A program made the position numbers and the translations under genes. A DNA stretch of 38,808 nt from Thermoplasmata archaeon (GTDB taxonomy: Archaea > Thermoplasmatota > Thermoplasmata > Lutacidiplasmatales > UBA184). Positions within the stretch are counted from its first letter, which is position 1. Each line of letters opens with the position of its first letter. The stretch is taken from NCBI GenBank assembly GCA_028864975.1, contig JAGWLG010000035.1:1-38808 (forward strand), in the 5' to 3' direction. This document shows positions 8,701 through 16,661 of the stretch, piece after piece. The notes under the pieces are model-generated. The model was not told the origin of the DNA. It was given only the letters and a program-made list of their open reading frames with translations, and made no database searches.

Positions 8701-9724
8701 CTTTCGTCCCTCCCTTCTCCACCATGCGCACGTGGTCCCCTCGGACCGTGACCGGGATCGGTACGACGGCCTCGATGAGCTCCACTGTGATCTGTTCCTT
8801 GCCCTGGTCGATCTTCTTCACCCGGGCCTTTTCGCCCTTGAACGGACCGGCGACCAGTTCGACGATGGCCCCTTCGACGAAGCCCTCGACGGTGATCTTC
8901 GGGACGAGGAGCGGCTCGACCTCCTTCAGGGTGGTCTCCCCCGCGACGAGGCCCCGTGCCTTGCGGATGCCCCGCATCATCTCGTGGACCCCTTCGAAGC
9001 TCATCCCCTCGGCGAAGACGTAGCCCCGCAGGGCGCTCGGGACGAGAAGGGCGAAGATGACGTCGGGCTTCTCCTCCGCCCGCGTGAGGAGGGTGTCGGC
9101 GACCTCCCGTTCGTAGCCCCGCGACGTCTTGATCGCGAGCAGCGCCTGTCGGGCCGCCCAAGCAAGCCGCAGCGTCGCGGGCCCCTCGCCCGTGACGCTC
9201 TCGCCTTTCCACCGGGCGGAGACCCGGACCTCCATCCGGTCGCCGTAGCGGACCCCGGGAGGGGTCTCGACCTCGAACGTGAGCGGGACCGGGGTACGAG
9301 GATGAAGGTCGATCGTCGCCTCGACTTTGCGGGCGACGACCTCCTCGCGGTTCTTCCTCCCAGGAGGGATCCACCAGGTCCGCCACTCGGCGCCCTCGCC
9401 CTGATAGGTGGAGGAGTAGTGGATCTCGACCTTGATGACCGCTTCTCCGACCTCGGGACGGTCGGACCCCACGACCGCCGAGAGCGAGGTCGTCGTCCCC
9501 GCGGTGACCTCCCGGAGGGTCTCATCGACCGCCTTCACGGAGAGGTGAACCGGCTGTGAAGCCGCCTGGCGTGGAGCCGCCGCGCCCCCGATCTCCTCCG
9601 TGGGGCGGAGGACCGACTCCTTCGGCGCCTGAGGGAGGGTCTTCGGCGCCGCCTTCTCCTCGCCGGTGAGGAGGCCGATACCGTCCCCTTCCTCTTGGGT
9701 GGCCTTCGGCCCAGGGGGGCTCAC
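8693..9724 (-). CDS. spt5: Transcription elongation factor Spt5 (NusG) with extra N-terminal beta-rich domain
   Basis: 343 residues, about twice the length of a typical archaeal Spt5. The C-terminal 150 residues are canonical: an NGN domain (about 193-275, with ALLAIKTSRGYEREVAD and LRGYVFAEG) and a KOW domain (about 285-340, with GAIVELVAGPFKGEKARV). Together with Spt4 this clamps RNA polymerase and couples it to the ribosome. Before it lie a polar linker (1-57) and a domain of about 130 residues (58-188) made mostly of predicted strands, with TTSLSAVV, AVIKVEIHYSS, LTFEVETPP and MEVRVSARW, resembling an Ig-like sandwich. The open frame and 4-bp overlaps on both sides argue that the long form is real rather than a mis-called start. 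The extra domain's function is unknown. Confidence 0.93.
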   Translation of the reverse strand: MSPPGPKATQEEGDGIGLLTGEEKAAPKTLPQAPKESVLRPTEEIGGAAAPRQAASQPVHLSVKAVDETLREVTAGTTTSLSAVVGSDRPEVGEAVIKVEIHYSSTYQGEGAEWRTWWIPPGRKNREEVVARKVEATIDLHPRTPVPLTFEVETPPGVRYGDRMEVRVSARWKGESVTGEGPATLRLAWAARQALLAIKTSRGYEREVADTLLTRAEEKPDVIFALLVPSALRGYVFAEGMSFEGVHEMMRGIRKARGLVAGETTLKEVEPLLVPKITVEGFVEGAIVELVAGPFKGEKARVKKIDQGKEQITVELIEAVVPIPVTVRGDHVRMVEKGGTKGG

Positions 9725-9981
9725 AGTCCCCCCGGAAGGCCCAGGCCCTGGAGCTGGCCCCAGACCCAGGGGCCCAGGACCGTGAAGAAGATGTAGAGCA
9801 TGAACCCGATCCCGCCGATCAGGACCGCGCCCAGGAAGGTCACCTGTAGGACCTTCACGTACTCGTCCACGTCCGGCTTGCGAGCCATCCGCAGGATGCG
9901 CCCGAACTTCCCGTGCCCGACGTTCCGCAGTCGTCCGTCCAGAGCGTCCTGGACCCTTCGTGCTCGGTCGATGACGGCCAT
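9721..9981 (-). CDS. secE: Preprotein translocase subunit SecE (Sec61 gamma)
   Basis: 86 residues with an amphipathic N-terminal helix and one membrane helix (about residues 45-72, LQVTFLGAVLIGGIGFMLYIFF), preceded by the conserved KPDVDEYVKV surface helix. SecE clamps the SecY channel at the cytoplasmic membrane. ATG 9981 has the strongest Shine-Dalgarno in the window (AAAGGAGG, with a 7-nt gap), supporting high and independent initiation. Its stop overlaps the spt5 start (ATGA), and it follows ftsZ by 22 bp. Confidence 0.95.
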   Translation of the reverse strand: MAVIDRARRVQDALDGRLRNVGHGKFGRILRMARKPDVDEYVKVLQVTFLGAVLIGGIGFMLYIFFTVLGPWVWGQLQGLGLPGGL

Positions 9982-9988
9982 GTTCGAA

Positions 9989-9994
9989 CCTCCT
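9989..9994 (-). promoter_or_regulatory. Strong Shine-Dalgarno of secE
   Basis: AGGAGG on the minus strand, 7 nt before the secE ATG at 9981. It is the best match to the 16S anti-SD that I saw here. It suggests secE initiates on its own even though it lies inside an operon. Confidence 0.7.
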
Positions 9995-10003
9995 TTCGTC
10001 CGC

Positions 10004-11146
10004 CTAGCGGACGTGATCGATGTCCGCGGGTCCCTCGGGACGGATCCCCGGTGGGAGGGGCGTCCGAGAATCGAAGAGCTGGGAGGAACGGACCCCCGTC
10101 ACCACGACCATGCAGCGGATCGAGTTCTGCATCGTCGGGTCCACGGCGGCGCCCCAGATGATGCGTGCGGTGGGCGAGACCGACTTCTGGACCACTTCGG
10201 CCGCCTTCTGCGCTTCCGAGACCGTCATGTCCGGACCACCGGTCACGTTGATGAGCGCACCCTGCGCCCCCGTGATGTCTACGGCCAGGAGCGGCGAATG
10301 GAGCGCCTCGTTCACGGCGTCCTCGGCCCGGGTGTCGCTGTCGGACTCGCCCATCCCGATGAGCGCGACCCCTCCGCCCTTCATGATCGTGCGCAGGTCG
10401 TTGAAGTCAAGGTTCACGAGCCCTGGGCGGGTGATGATCTCGCTGATGCCTCGGATCGAGCGGGAGAGCACGCTGTCGGCCACCTGGAAGGCGCTCTGCA
10501 GGGGAAGGCGGGGGACGAGCTGGATCAGCTTGTCGTTGGGGATGGTCAGCACGGTGTCGGCGACGGTCCGCAACCGCTCGAGGCCCACGAGCGCGTTCTC
10601 GCGCCGGAGCATGCCTTCCGAGGTGAAGGGGAGGGTCGCGACGGCCATGACCAGGCAGTTCCCCTGATTGACCTCCTTGGCGAGCTGACAGACCACAGGG
10701 GCCGAGCCGGTCCCGGTCCCTCCGCCGAGCCCGAGGGCGACGAAGACCATGTCCGAGCCGGTGAGGGCCTTCTTGAGCTCGTCCTCCGCCTCTCGAGCGG
10801 ACTGCTCCCCGACCTGCGGAAGCGCTCCCGCTCCGAGTCCCCGGGTGCAGCGCCGACCCAGGAGGATCTTGTGGGGTGCGTGGATCGTCAGAAGGTGCTG
10901 GGCGTCGGTGTTGCAGGCGTAGAGCTCGACGCCCTGGATGCCGTCCTCCATCAGTCGGTTCACGGTGTTGGAACCGCCGCCACCGCATCCTACGACCTTG
11001 ATGTTGGTCTTGAGGCTCGCGAGCACCGCCTCGAGCTCCGCGTCATCGCTCTCCTGGGCCCTTGACGAGGGGGGCGGGGGCGGCGAGGGCGCGGGGCTAC
11101 GGCCCCCGGGGATGCGGGAGAGGATATCCTGGGCCAACGGACGCAT
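10004..11146 (-). CDS. ftsZ: Cell division GTPase FtsZ
   Basis: 380 residues. After a disordered Pro/Ser-rich N-tail (about 1-47) come the GTP-binding loops: GCGGGGSN (53-60), the signature GGGTGTGS (141-148) and the synergy-loop segment [12 protein letters not shown], whose acidic residues complete the active site of the neighbouring subunit. It polymerises into the division ring. The protein stops soon after the tubulin-like core, with only a short C-terminal tail. ATG 11146 is preceded by GGTGAG at 8 nt and by TATATAT about 43 nt upstream. It leads the minus-strand unit ftsZ-secE-spt5-rpl11. I cannot tell FtsZ1 from FtsZ2 by eye. Confidence 0.96.
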   Translation of the reverse strand: MRPLAQDILSRIPGGRSPAPSPPPPPSSRAQESDDAELEAVLASLKTNIKVVGCGGGGSNTVNRLMEDGIQGVELYACNTDAQHLLTIHAPHKILLGRRCTRGLGAGALPQVGEQSAREAEDELKKALTGSDMVFVALGLGGGTGTGSAPVVCQLAKEVNQGNCLVMAVATLPFTSEGMLRRENALVGLERLRTVADTVLTIPNDKLIQLVPRLPLQSAFQVADSVLSRSIRGISEIITRPGLVNLDFNDLRTIMKGGGVALIGMGESDSDTRAEDAVNEALHSPLLAVDITGAQGALINVTGGPDMTVSEAQKAAEVVQKSVSPTARIIWGAAVDPTMQNSIRCMVVVTGVRSSQLFDSRTPLPPGIRPEGPADIDHVR

Positions 11147-11185
11147 AGCTACGGCTCACCGTTCGCCGGGCGATTCTCGATACGG

Positions 11186-11192
11186 TATATAT
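11186..11192. promoter_or_regulatory. TATA box shared by ftsZ (minus) and mptE (plus)
   Basis: TATATAT, nearly palindromic, and the only AT-rich element in the 149-bp divergent gap. On the minus strand it would place a start site near 11163, 17 nt before the ftsZ ATG, with an SD in the leader. On the plus strand it would place one near 11215, giving mptE a leader of about 80 nt. Confidence 0.7.
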
Positions 11193-11210
11193 CCTATCCC
11201 CCGGCAATGG

Positions 11211-11239
11211 CCGAGCTCCACCCCCGAGGGGGAGCTCGG
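11211..11239 (+). repeat. Inverted repeat (hairpin) in the mptE leader
   Basis: CCGAGCTCC (11211-11219) and GGAGCTCGG (11231-11239) are perfect 9-bp arms around an 11-nt centre. Two more C-G pairs can form inside after one mismatch. From the TATA position it would sit at the very 5' end of the mptE transcript. Function unknown. Confidence 0.6.
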
Positions 11240-11295
11240 GTTATCTCGAGGGAGCTGCACCTTCGTCTGACGAGGAAGCTTGGGGGGAGGCCGAG

Positions 11296-12021
11296 ATGCG
11301 GTTCGAGGCTTGGGAACCGGAGTATCGGAGGATCCTCCAGGAGTTCGGGTTCTCTCGCTCCCAAGACGAGGAGAGCGCTGAAGAACTGAGGCATCTCCTA
11401 GAAGGCCTCCCGCTCCGACTGGAAGGAGCGTACGCCGAGGACGCGCTTTCGCGCCGGCTCCGAGGGAAGGACGCCCTGCTCGTGGGGATGGGCCCGGGCC
11501 TCCTTCCGCTGCCGGTCCCCTCGCCCTGGTTGCCTCGGGGAGACTGGGTCGTCATCGCCGCGGATGGGGCGACCAGCGCTTGCCTCGAACGGGGCACTCT
11601 GCCCGCGGTGATCGTGACGGACCTCGATGGGAAGGTGGAGGACGAAGTGAAGGCGAGCGCCCAAGGATCTCTGGTGATCGTCCATGCTCACGGCGACAAT
11701 CGCCCGGCGCTGCGGACCTGGGTCCCTCACTTTCGTGGCCCGGTGATCGGGAGTTGTGCAGGCCTCCCGGGGCGGGGTCTCCTCAACCCCGGGGGATTCA
11801 CGGACGGGGACCGCGCCTTGTTCATCGCCGAAGAGTTCGGGGCACGCCGCGCACTCCTCGCAGCCTACGACTTTGTCCACCCGTCGCGCGAACCTGCGGC
11901 GACCCGACCGATCAAGCGCCGGAAGCTGGCCACCGCGCGTCGCCTCGTGGACTCGGTCGCGCGCCGAGGACGCTTACGGGTGGAGCTGCTGACCTCGGAC
12001 CTCAAGGTCCGTCCGTGGTGA
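11296..12021 (+). CDS. mptE: 6-hydroxymethyl-7,8-dihydropterin pyrophosphokinase, MptE/DUF115 type
   Basis: 241 residues. It matches the archaeal DUF115/MptE family: VGMGPGLLPLP, then VIAADGATSACLERG, VIVTDLDG, VHAHGDNRP and GFTDGDRALF, a run of acidic and histidine motifs around the nucleotide and metal site. The family transfers pyrophosphate from ATP to 6-hydroxymethyl-dihydropterin in tetrahydromethanopterin or folate-type cofactor synthesis. ATG 11296 has GGGGAGG 5 nt upstream. It is transcribed divergently from ftsZ, from a shared TATA region, with a hairpin in its leader. Confidence 0.9.
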   Translation: MRFEAWEPEYRRILQEFGFSRSQDEESAEELRHLLEGLPLRLEGAYAEDALSRRLRGKDALLVGMGPGLLPLPVPSPWLPRGDWVVIAADGATSACLERGTLPAVIVTDLDGKVEDEVKASAQGSLVIVHAHGDNRPALRTWVPHFRGPVIGSCAGLPGRGLLNPGGFTDGDRALFIAEEFGARRALLAAYDFVHPSREPAATRPIKRRKLATARRLVDSVARRGRLRVELLTSDLKVRPW

Positions 12022-12055
12022 GCTCTCGGACCTACCTGGGGAGGGTGCTAAAGCG

Positions 12056-13897
12056 TCACCCCGGGGCGGTCGAGCTCGCCCACCAGACCGTCTGGTCCCC
12101 GTCGGAGTAGAGGACGACGAATCCGGGACCTGCGAGCCTCGCGAGCGCCGAGGGGCTCATGGGAACGGCCGGTTCGGAGGGGTCGAGGGCCACGCCGCTC
12201 TGGACCATGGTCGCATCGGCGGCCACGACGTCGACCGGTCCGCGCAGGGGGGGATTGGGGAGGTAGGAGCTCTTGAGCTCGGCCATCGCACAGAGGTTAC
12301 GGTCGCCGACGAAGAGGCAGCTCGCATTGTCCCAGGTCGCAGGAGAGCCGCCGGAATCGAAGAAGTAGAGGTCGCTCAGCCGGTGGTCCGAGGCGAGGTG
12401 GGCTCCCCGCGACAGCTCGGTGGCCATCCAGCTCGCCAGGGTCAGGTCCTGCGCGGTGAAACCCTCTTGAAAGCCCACGAGCACGGAAGGGGGAGGATAG
12501 GCCGTGGCGGCGTTGGCCGCCATCAGGACGACCACGGCACCGAGCGCGGCGGCGTACGCCCCCCGACGAGGAGAGGCACGGGCGCTCGCCAGGGCGCGTC
12601 CCACCACGACCGCGACAACGAGCGCCAAGGGAACAAAGAGGTACTCGGGATGTCGGTCCGCCGGGATGGCGATGTTCCCCGTCGCCAGGGCGAAGATCGC
12701 GGAGAGCCCGATCGCGATCATGATCGTGTATCCCGCCGGTCCGAGTCGCGGGATGGGCAGGACGCCCTTGGCCCCGCTGGCGAGAGGTACGTAGAGCACC
12801 GTGGGGGTGAACCAGAGAAGGTCGAGCAGGGTCACCTTGTCCCCCGTGCCGGGGAGTGGGACGAGGAAGAGCAACGAGAGCCCTCCGAAGATGAGTCCCC
12901 CCAGCACGAGAACATCCCGAACCACGTGGGTGCGGTTCGGCCACCGCACGGACCACGCCGGCCAGCGCCCTCGCCCGCCCAGCGCGCGGCGACGTCGGAG
13001 CTCGATCAGCGCTCCCGCCACGACGACCCCAAGGATCCCACCCAGCGGCGCGAGAAGGGGGGAGGACCCCAGGAGCCCTTGGGAGATCTCCCGGGCGAAG
13101 GGAGGGGCGTAGTCGAACCAGTAGACGAACAGCGCCACCGAGAACGCTCCGAGGAACGCGAGCTCGCGGAGCGGGAAGCGACGGCTCCACCGACGTGGCG
13201 CGAAGAGCTCGACGCCCACAACCAGCCCCACCGCGGAGACCAGGAAGAAGTAGGATGAGAGGTGGTGCGTCAAGACCAGCGAGGGAGCGGTCAAGGAGAG
13301 CACGGCCCACCACCGGGCGTCGCGTCGTTGCTCGACCAGGGCCCAGAGCGAGGCGACCCAGAGAAGGTCGCCCAAGGTCAGAGGGGCGGCGTGCGAGAGG
13401 ACCAAGAGCCTCGTCGAGGCCACACCCGAGAGCGCCGCTCCGAGCAGCGCGACCCGGTCCGACGGGAAGAGCCTCCGAAAGAGGAGGAAGAGCGGGACGA
13501 CCCCGAGGGCTCCCAGGATCGGCACCGTGAGCTCGAGGCTGAGCAGGGTGTCCGCGCCGGTCGCTGAAGCGACCGCGGCCCCGACCTCGAACATGCCGGG
13601 GAAGTAGGGGTAACCGAAGCCCCAGCCGTGGTAGCCTTGGAGCCAGAAGCGCTGGTGCGCGAGCAGCGATTGCGAGAGAAGCGCGTACTCTCCGCTATCG
13701 GACCCCCAGGCCCCGAACAGGAGGAGCGGCTCGAGCCCGAGGAAGGTCGTGAGGAGCGCGAGCGCGCCAAGGAGCAGGGCGAGTGCCGCAGGGCGGAGGC
13801 ATCCGTCAGGCCCTCTTGCGACCGACGGAGGCATCGAGGCCGATGCAGGAGGGACCCCCTGATGAAGCCCGCGCCACGACCGGTGGGCTCCCGACAC
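12056..13897 (-). CDS. Multi-pass membrane glycosyltransferase-like protein (GT-C fold)
   Basis: 613 residues from GTG 13897; ATG 13834 (592 residues) is a good alternative and removes a poorly conserved-looking tail. There are about ten or more hydrophobic helices from residue 37 onward. The first outward loop carries FGAWGSDSGEYALLSQ, an acidic motif of the kind GT-C enzymes use for metal and the lipid-phosphate sugar donor. A HHLSSYFF segment begins a later helix. The last roughly 150 residues form a soluble extracytoplasmic domain (ASDHRLSDLYFF onward). Likely role: transferring sugars from a polyprenyl carrier at the outer face of the membrane, in S-layer or lipid glycosylation. It could instead be a non-catalytic membrane protein of the same fold. 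Confidence 0.75.
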   Translation of the reverse strand: MSGAHRSWRGLHQGVPPASASMPPSVARGPDGCLRPAALALLLGALALLTTFLGLEPLLLFGAWGSDSGEYALLSQSLLAHQRFWLQGYHGWGFGYPYFPGMFEVGAAVASATGADTLLSLELTVPILGALGVVPLFLLFRRLFPSDRVALLGAALSGVASTRLLVLSHAAPLTLGDLLWVASLWALVEQRRDARWWAVLSLTAPSLVLTHHLSSYFFLVSAVGLVVGVELFAPRRWSRRFPLRELAFLGAFSVALFVYWFDYAPPFAREISQGLLGSSPLLAPLGGILGVVVAGALIELRRRRALGGRGRWPAWSVRWPNRTHVVRDVLVLGGLIFGGLSLLFLVPLPGTGDKVTLLDLLWFTPTVLYVPLASGAKGVLPIPRLGPAGYTIMIAIGLSAIFALATGNIAIPADRHPEYLFVPLALVVAVVVGRALASARASPRRGAYAAALGAVVVLMAANAATAYPPPSVLVGFQEGFTAQDLTLASWMATELSRGAHLASDHRLSDLYFFDSGGSPATWDNASCLFVGDRNLCAMAELKSSYLPNPPLRGPVDVVAADATMVQSGVALDPSEPAVPMSPSALARLAGPGFVVLYSDGDQTVWWASSTAPG

Positions 13898-13931
13898 CGG
13901 CTCTGGGGAGCCCGCGCCCTTGCACGCTATC

Positions 13932-13939
13932 TTTAATAA
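13932..13939. promoter_or_regulatory. TATA element between the GT-C-like gene and the lysine-rich-tail gene
   Basis: TTTAATAA (minus-strand TTATTAAA), near-symmetric and near the middle of the divergent gap: about 38 nt from GTG 13897 and about 42 nt from GTG 13978. It probably serves both directions. Confidence 0.65.
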
Positions 13940-13977
13940 TCATCCATTTTCCGCCCCCGCCGCAGGCAGGGCCGATC

Positions 13978-14364
13978 GTGGTCCCATCCAAAACCCCCTC
14001 GAAGGCCCGCAAGCCCTCGTCGTCCAAACCGGCAAAGAAGATGCCCGCCGCGAAGGCCAAGCCCAAATCGAAGCCCAAGGCCGTGGCGAAGGCCAAGTCG
14101 AAACCCGCGGCGAAGCCCCCCAGTGGGAAGCCCCCCGTGAAGCTGGTCGCTTCCGCGCCCCCTCCCGTCCAGGTCTCGCTTCCGATCCAGATCCTCCTGG
14201 GCGATGAGCCTGCGCGGATCCTCTCGCTCCAGTTCGTCCGAGATGGGGACGAGTTCCTGGCACGGCTCGAGTCCGCCGGTGGCCACATCACCGAGCTCAA
14301 GAACCGGTCCTTGGACCAGCTCCTCACCATGGTCGCCGGGGAGCTCGAGGACCTGCTCGGTTAG
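13978..14364 (+). CDS. Small protein with a histone-H1-like lysine/proline/alanine tail
   Basis: 128 residues from GTG 13978. The first 55 residues contain about 17 lysines in repeats of AKAKPKSKPKAVAK type with Ala and Pro, like the tails of histone H1 and bacterial H1-like proteins. The remainder (about 63-128) is a small mixed alpha/beta domain (VQVSLPIQILLG, ARILSLQFVRDGDEFLARL, LDQLLTMVAGELEDLL) that I do not recognise. The tail would be expected to bind nucleic acid without sequence preference. An open frame extends upstream of 13978, but the TATA element at 13932-13939 lies inside that extension, so 13978 is preferred. Its TAG stop overlaps the TAA stop of the convergent next gene. Confidence 0.75.
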   Translation: MVPSKTPSKARKPSSSKPAKKMPAAKAKPKSKPKAVAKAKSKPAAKPPSGKPPVKLVASAPPPVQVSLPIQILLGDEPARILSLQFVRDGDEFLARLESAGGHITELKNRSLDQLLTMVAGELEDLLG

Positions 14365-15092
14365 GCCTCGCGCGCCCCTTTGACGGGGTCGTGGGTGACC
14401 TCGGTGCTGCCCTCGGCCGATGGGGCGAGCATGACCCCCACCGGAACTGGGACCGATGGCCCGTGGCGCTGGGTCCCCGGTTTCCCAGGGTGGCGAGGCA
14501 GAATGGGGTCGAGCAGTTGCCGCTCTACGACCCATCGGACGGGGTCGAAGGGCGGGTTGCGCACTTCGATGAGCTCGGTCTCCGCCCGAGAGATCGGGTC
14601 GGCGAGGTGGACCTCGAGCGTCATTTGGAAGGCCTCTGGGGACAGCGGGACCTTGTCCGAACCTCCCTGAAGGTGGTGGACCGTAAGGCGACGCGTCTTC
14701 GAGTTGTATCGGAAGTATCGCGGCGTCCGTCCTAGCGTGGCCACGTATCCCCCGACGAGGCTGACGCCCAGGACCGCCGTGATGATCACGATCGGCGCGA
14801 GATCGGTTCGGACCCCCAGGTAAGGGGAGGTGAGAACGAGCGCCATGACCGCCGCCCAGATGGCCACCGGGGCCGCGACGAAACCTAGAAGGTAGAGCCG
14901 CAGGCTACGTCCTACCGCCCCCAGGTTGCTGTAGATCTTCCCCGTCGCTGTCGGCGGCCGCGCGGAGCGGGGAACCGCGACGCGCGAGGGCTCGGGTGGC
15001 TTGGCGAGGGTCGAGCGTTCCCCCGAGATCTCTTCTCGGGCGACGGACCTCTCTCTGGCGATTCGGACGACGCGGGCCCCCTCCGAGCGCAC
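14361..15092 (-). CDS. Two-helix membrane protein, function unknown
   Basis: 243 residues from GTG 15092. The first 65 residues are basic and disordered-looking. Two adjacent hydrophobic helices follow (about 66-90 and 97-118) with a very short outward loop, then a C-terminal soluble domain of about 125 residues with strands (YFRYNSKTRRLTVHHL) and an acidic helix, presumably cytoplasmic. The layout resembles bacterial PH-domain/bPH-like membrane proteins, but I see no decisive motif. The 3' end shares four bases with the convergent lysine-rich-tail gene. The N-terminal start is uncertain. Confidence 0.65.
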   Translation of the reverse strand: MRSEGARVVRIARERSVAREEISGERSTLAKPPEPSRVAVPRSARPPTATGKIYSNLGAVGRSLRLYLLGFVAAPVAIWAAVMALVLTSPYLGVRTDLAPIVIITAVLGVSLVGGYVATLGRTPRYFRYNSKTRRLTVHHLQGGSDKVPLSPEAFQMTLEVHLADPISRAETELIEVRNPPFDPVRWVVERQLLDPILPRHPGKPGTQRHGPSVPVPVGVMLAPSAEGSTEVTHDPVKGAREA

Positions 15093-15116
15093 AGGTCCCG
15101 GACGTCACGCCTCCTC

Positions 15117-16616
15117 TTGGACCCATCGGGCTCCCTCGGGCTGCCCCCAAGCGCGGAAGCGCCCTTGGAGCGGGGTGGGGCCGCTTATGCGCTCCCAGTT
15201 CTCGACCCTCCGTTGCTCGCTCCCTCCCCTTCTCCCTGGGTGCCCCCTGCGGGCGAACGCGAGATGGGTCTCGAGACCTACGCGACGTCGCGTCCCGGGA
15301 CGGGAGGACGGTGGAAGATCTCTCCTGAGGACTTCGAGGTCGACGAGATCTCCCGCTATCCTCTGCCCGACCCCCAAGGCCGCTTCACCATCGTTCGGGC
15401 CGAGGCCCACGATGTGGAGCAGAACGCCCTGGTCCAGAGGATCCAGCGCGCGCTCGGCCTCCCGCCCGGGGCCGTGGGGTTCGCTGGAACGAAGGACCGT
15501 CGGGCTGTGACCCGGCAGCTCCTCTCCATCCCCGTCCGTCCGGAACGTCTCGGGGAGCTCCGTCTGAGCGGGGTCCGGCTCGAGGGGGCCTACTGCGCGG
15601 CCGAGGGTCTCGCGCTCGGCCATCTCTATGGGAACCGCTTCCGACTCCGGGTGGGAGGGATCGAAGGACCCCCCGAAGAGATCGCTGCGAAGGCACAAGG
15701 CATCCTCGAGGAGCTCAGGGCCCTTGGGGGCTTCGCGAATTTCTTCGGTCCGCAGCGGTTCGGAGAGGTCCGTCCCGTGACCCATGTCGTGGGAAGGGCC
15801 CTGGTGAAGGGGTCGGCGAAGGAGGCGGTCGACGCGTACCTCATCGCCGGGGTCGGGGAGAAGGTGCCCGAGGGGCACGAGGCTCGGGCGGCCTACGCCG
15901 ATCATCGGGACGCGTCCCGGGCCCTCCGTGAGTTTCCCGTGACCTTCAGTTTCGAGCGGACCCTCTTGAGGAAGCTCGCGGAAGGCAAGAGCGGGGAGCA
16001 GGCGCTCCGCGCCCTGCCCAGGTCCCTGCGCCAGCTTTTCGTCCATGCCTACCAGAGCTTCCTGTTCAATCGGCTCCTCTCGCGCAGGTTGAAGGAGGGA
16101 CTTCCGTTGGGAGGACCGATACCCGGGGACCGCGTCATCCGTCTCGCCCCGGACGGCCTGGACCGCGGGTCCCTACCGGTGCCCGTTTCGGAGGACAATC
16201 TTCCCGAAGCGTCCGCTTGGGTCCGCTCGGGCCGGGCGCGGGTCGCGGGGGCGCTGGTAGGGACCGAGACCTCGCTCCAGGAGGGAGTCCCCGGGCGGCT
16301 TCTTCGTGAAGTCCTGGACGAGGAGGAGGTCCAGCCTCGCGCGTTCCACCTCCCCGAGGCTCCGGAGCTGTCGAGCCGGGGGACCTATCGGGCCTTCCTC
16401 GCCCCCCTTCCGCTTCGGCTCTTCCCCGAGGGGACGCCTCGGGCGGAGCAAGAGCACGAGGGTGCCCACCCCTCGTCCCAGGGCGGCTCCCTCCGGTTCG
16501 ACCTCGTCCTCGAGAAGGGCCAGTACGCGACCGTCCTCCTTCGAGAGTTTCTCAAGGTCGGCGCCGCGCCGGTGGGCACGGCGGGCGCGCTTGCGAGTGC
16601 ACCGTCATCCTCATGA
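15117..16616 (+). CDS. truD: tRNA pseudouridine synthase TruD
   Basis: 499 residues from TTG 15117. The TruD signatures are clear: ISPEDFEVDEI, GAVGFAGTKDRRAVTRQ with the catalytic aspartate D127, LYGNRFRLRV, GGFANFFGPQRFG and HAYQSFLFN. The enzyme isomerises U13 in tRNA (and pre-tRNA Tyr position 35 in some organisms). An insertion between GPQRFG and the final block corresponds to the TRUD insertion domain. Start uncertain: ATG 15264 begins about 20 residues before the PEDF motif and would give 450 residues, while archaeal homologues usually have a short conserved stretch before it, so the true start probably lies between 15117 and 15264. It diverges from the membrane-protein gene at 15092. 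Confidence 0.93.
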   Translation: MDPSGSLGLPPSAEAPLERGGAAYALPVLDPPLLAPSPSPWVPPAGEREMGLETYATSRPGTGGRWKISPEDFEVDEISRYPLPDPQGRFTIVRAEAHDVEQNALVQRIQRALGLPPGAVGFAGTKDRRAVTRQLLSIPVRPERLGELRLSGVRLEGAYCAAEGLALGHLYGNRFRLRVGGIEGPPEEIAAKAQGILEELRALGGFANFFGPQRFGEVRPVTHVVGRALVKGSAKEAVDAYLIAGVGEKVPEGHEARAAYADHRDASRALREFPVTFSFERTLLRKLAEGKSGEQALRALPRSLRQLFVHAYQSFLFNRLLSRRLKEGLPLGGPIPGDRVIRLAPDGLDRGSLPVPVSEDNLPEASAWVRSGRARVAGALVGTETSLQEGVPGRLLREVLDEEEVQPRAFHLPEAPELSSRGTYRAFLAPLPLRLFPEGTPRAEQEHEGAHPSSQGGSLRFDLVLEKGQYATVLLREFLKVGAAPVGTAGALASAPSSS

Positions 16617-16661
16617 GCCTGCCCCCACGTCGTTTGACGCGTGCAAGGGCGGGAGATCGGG

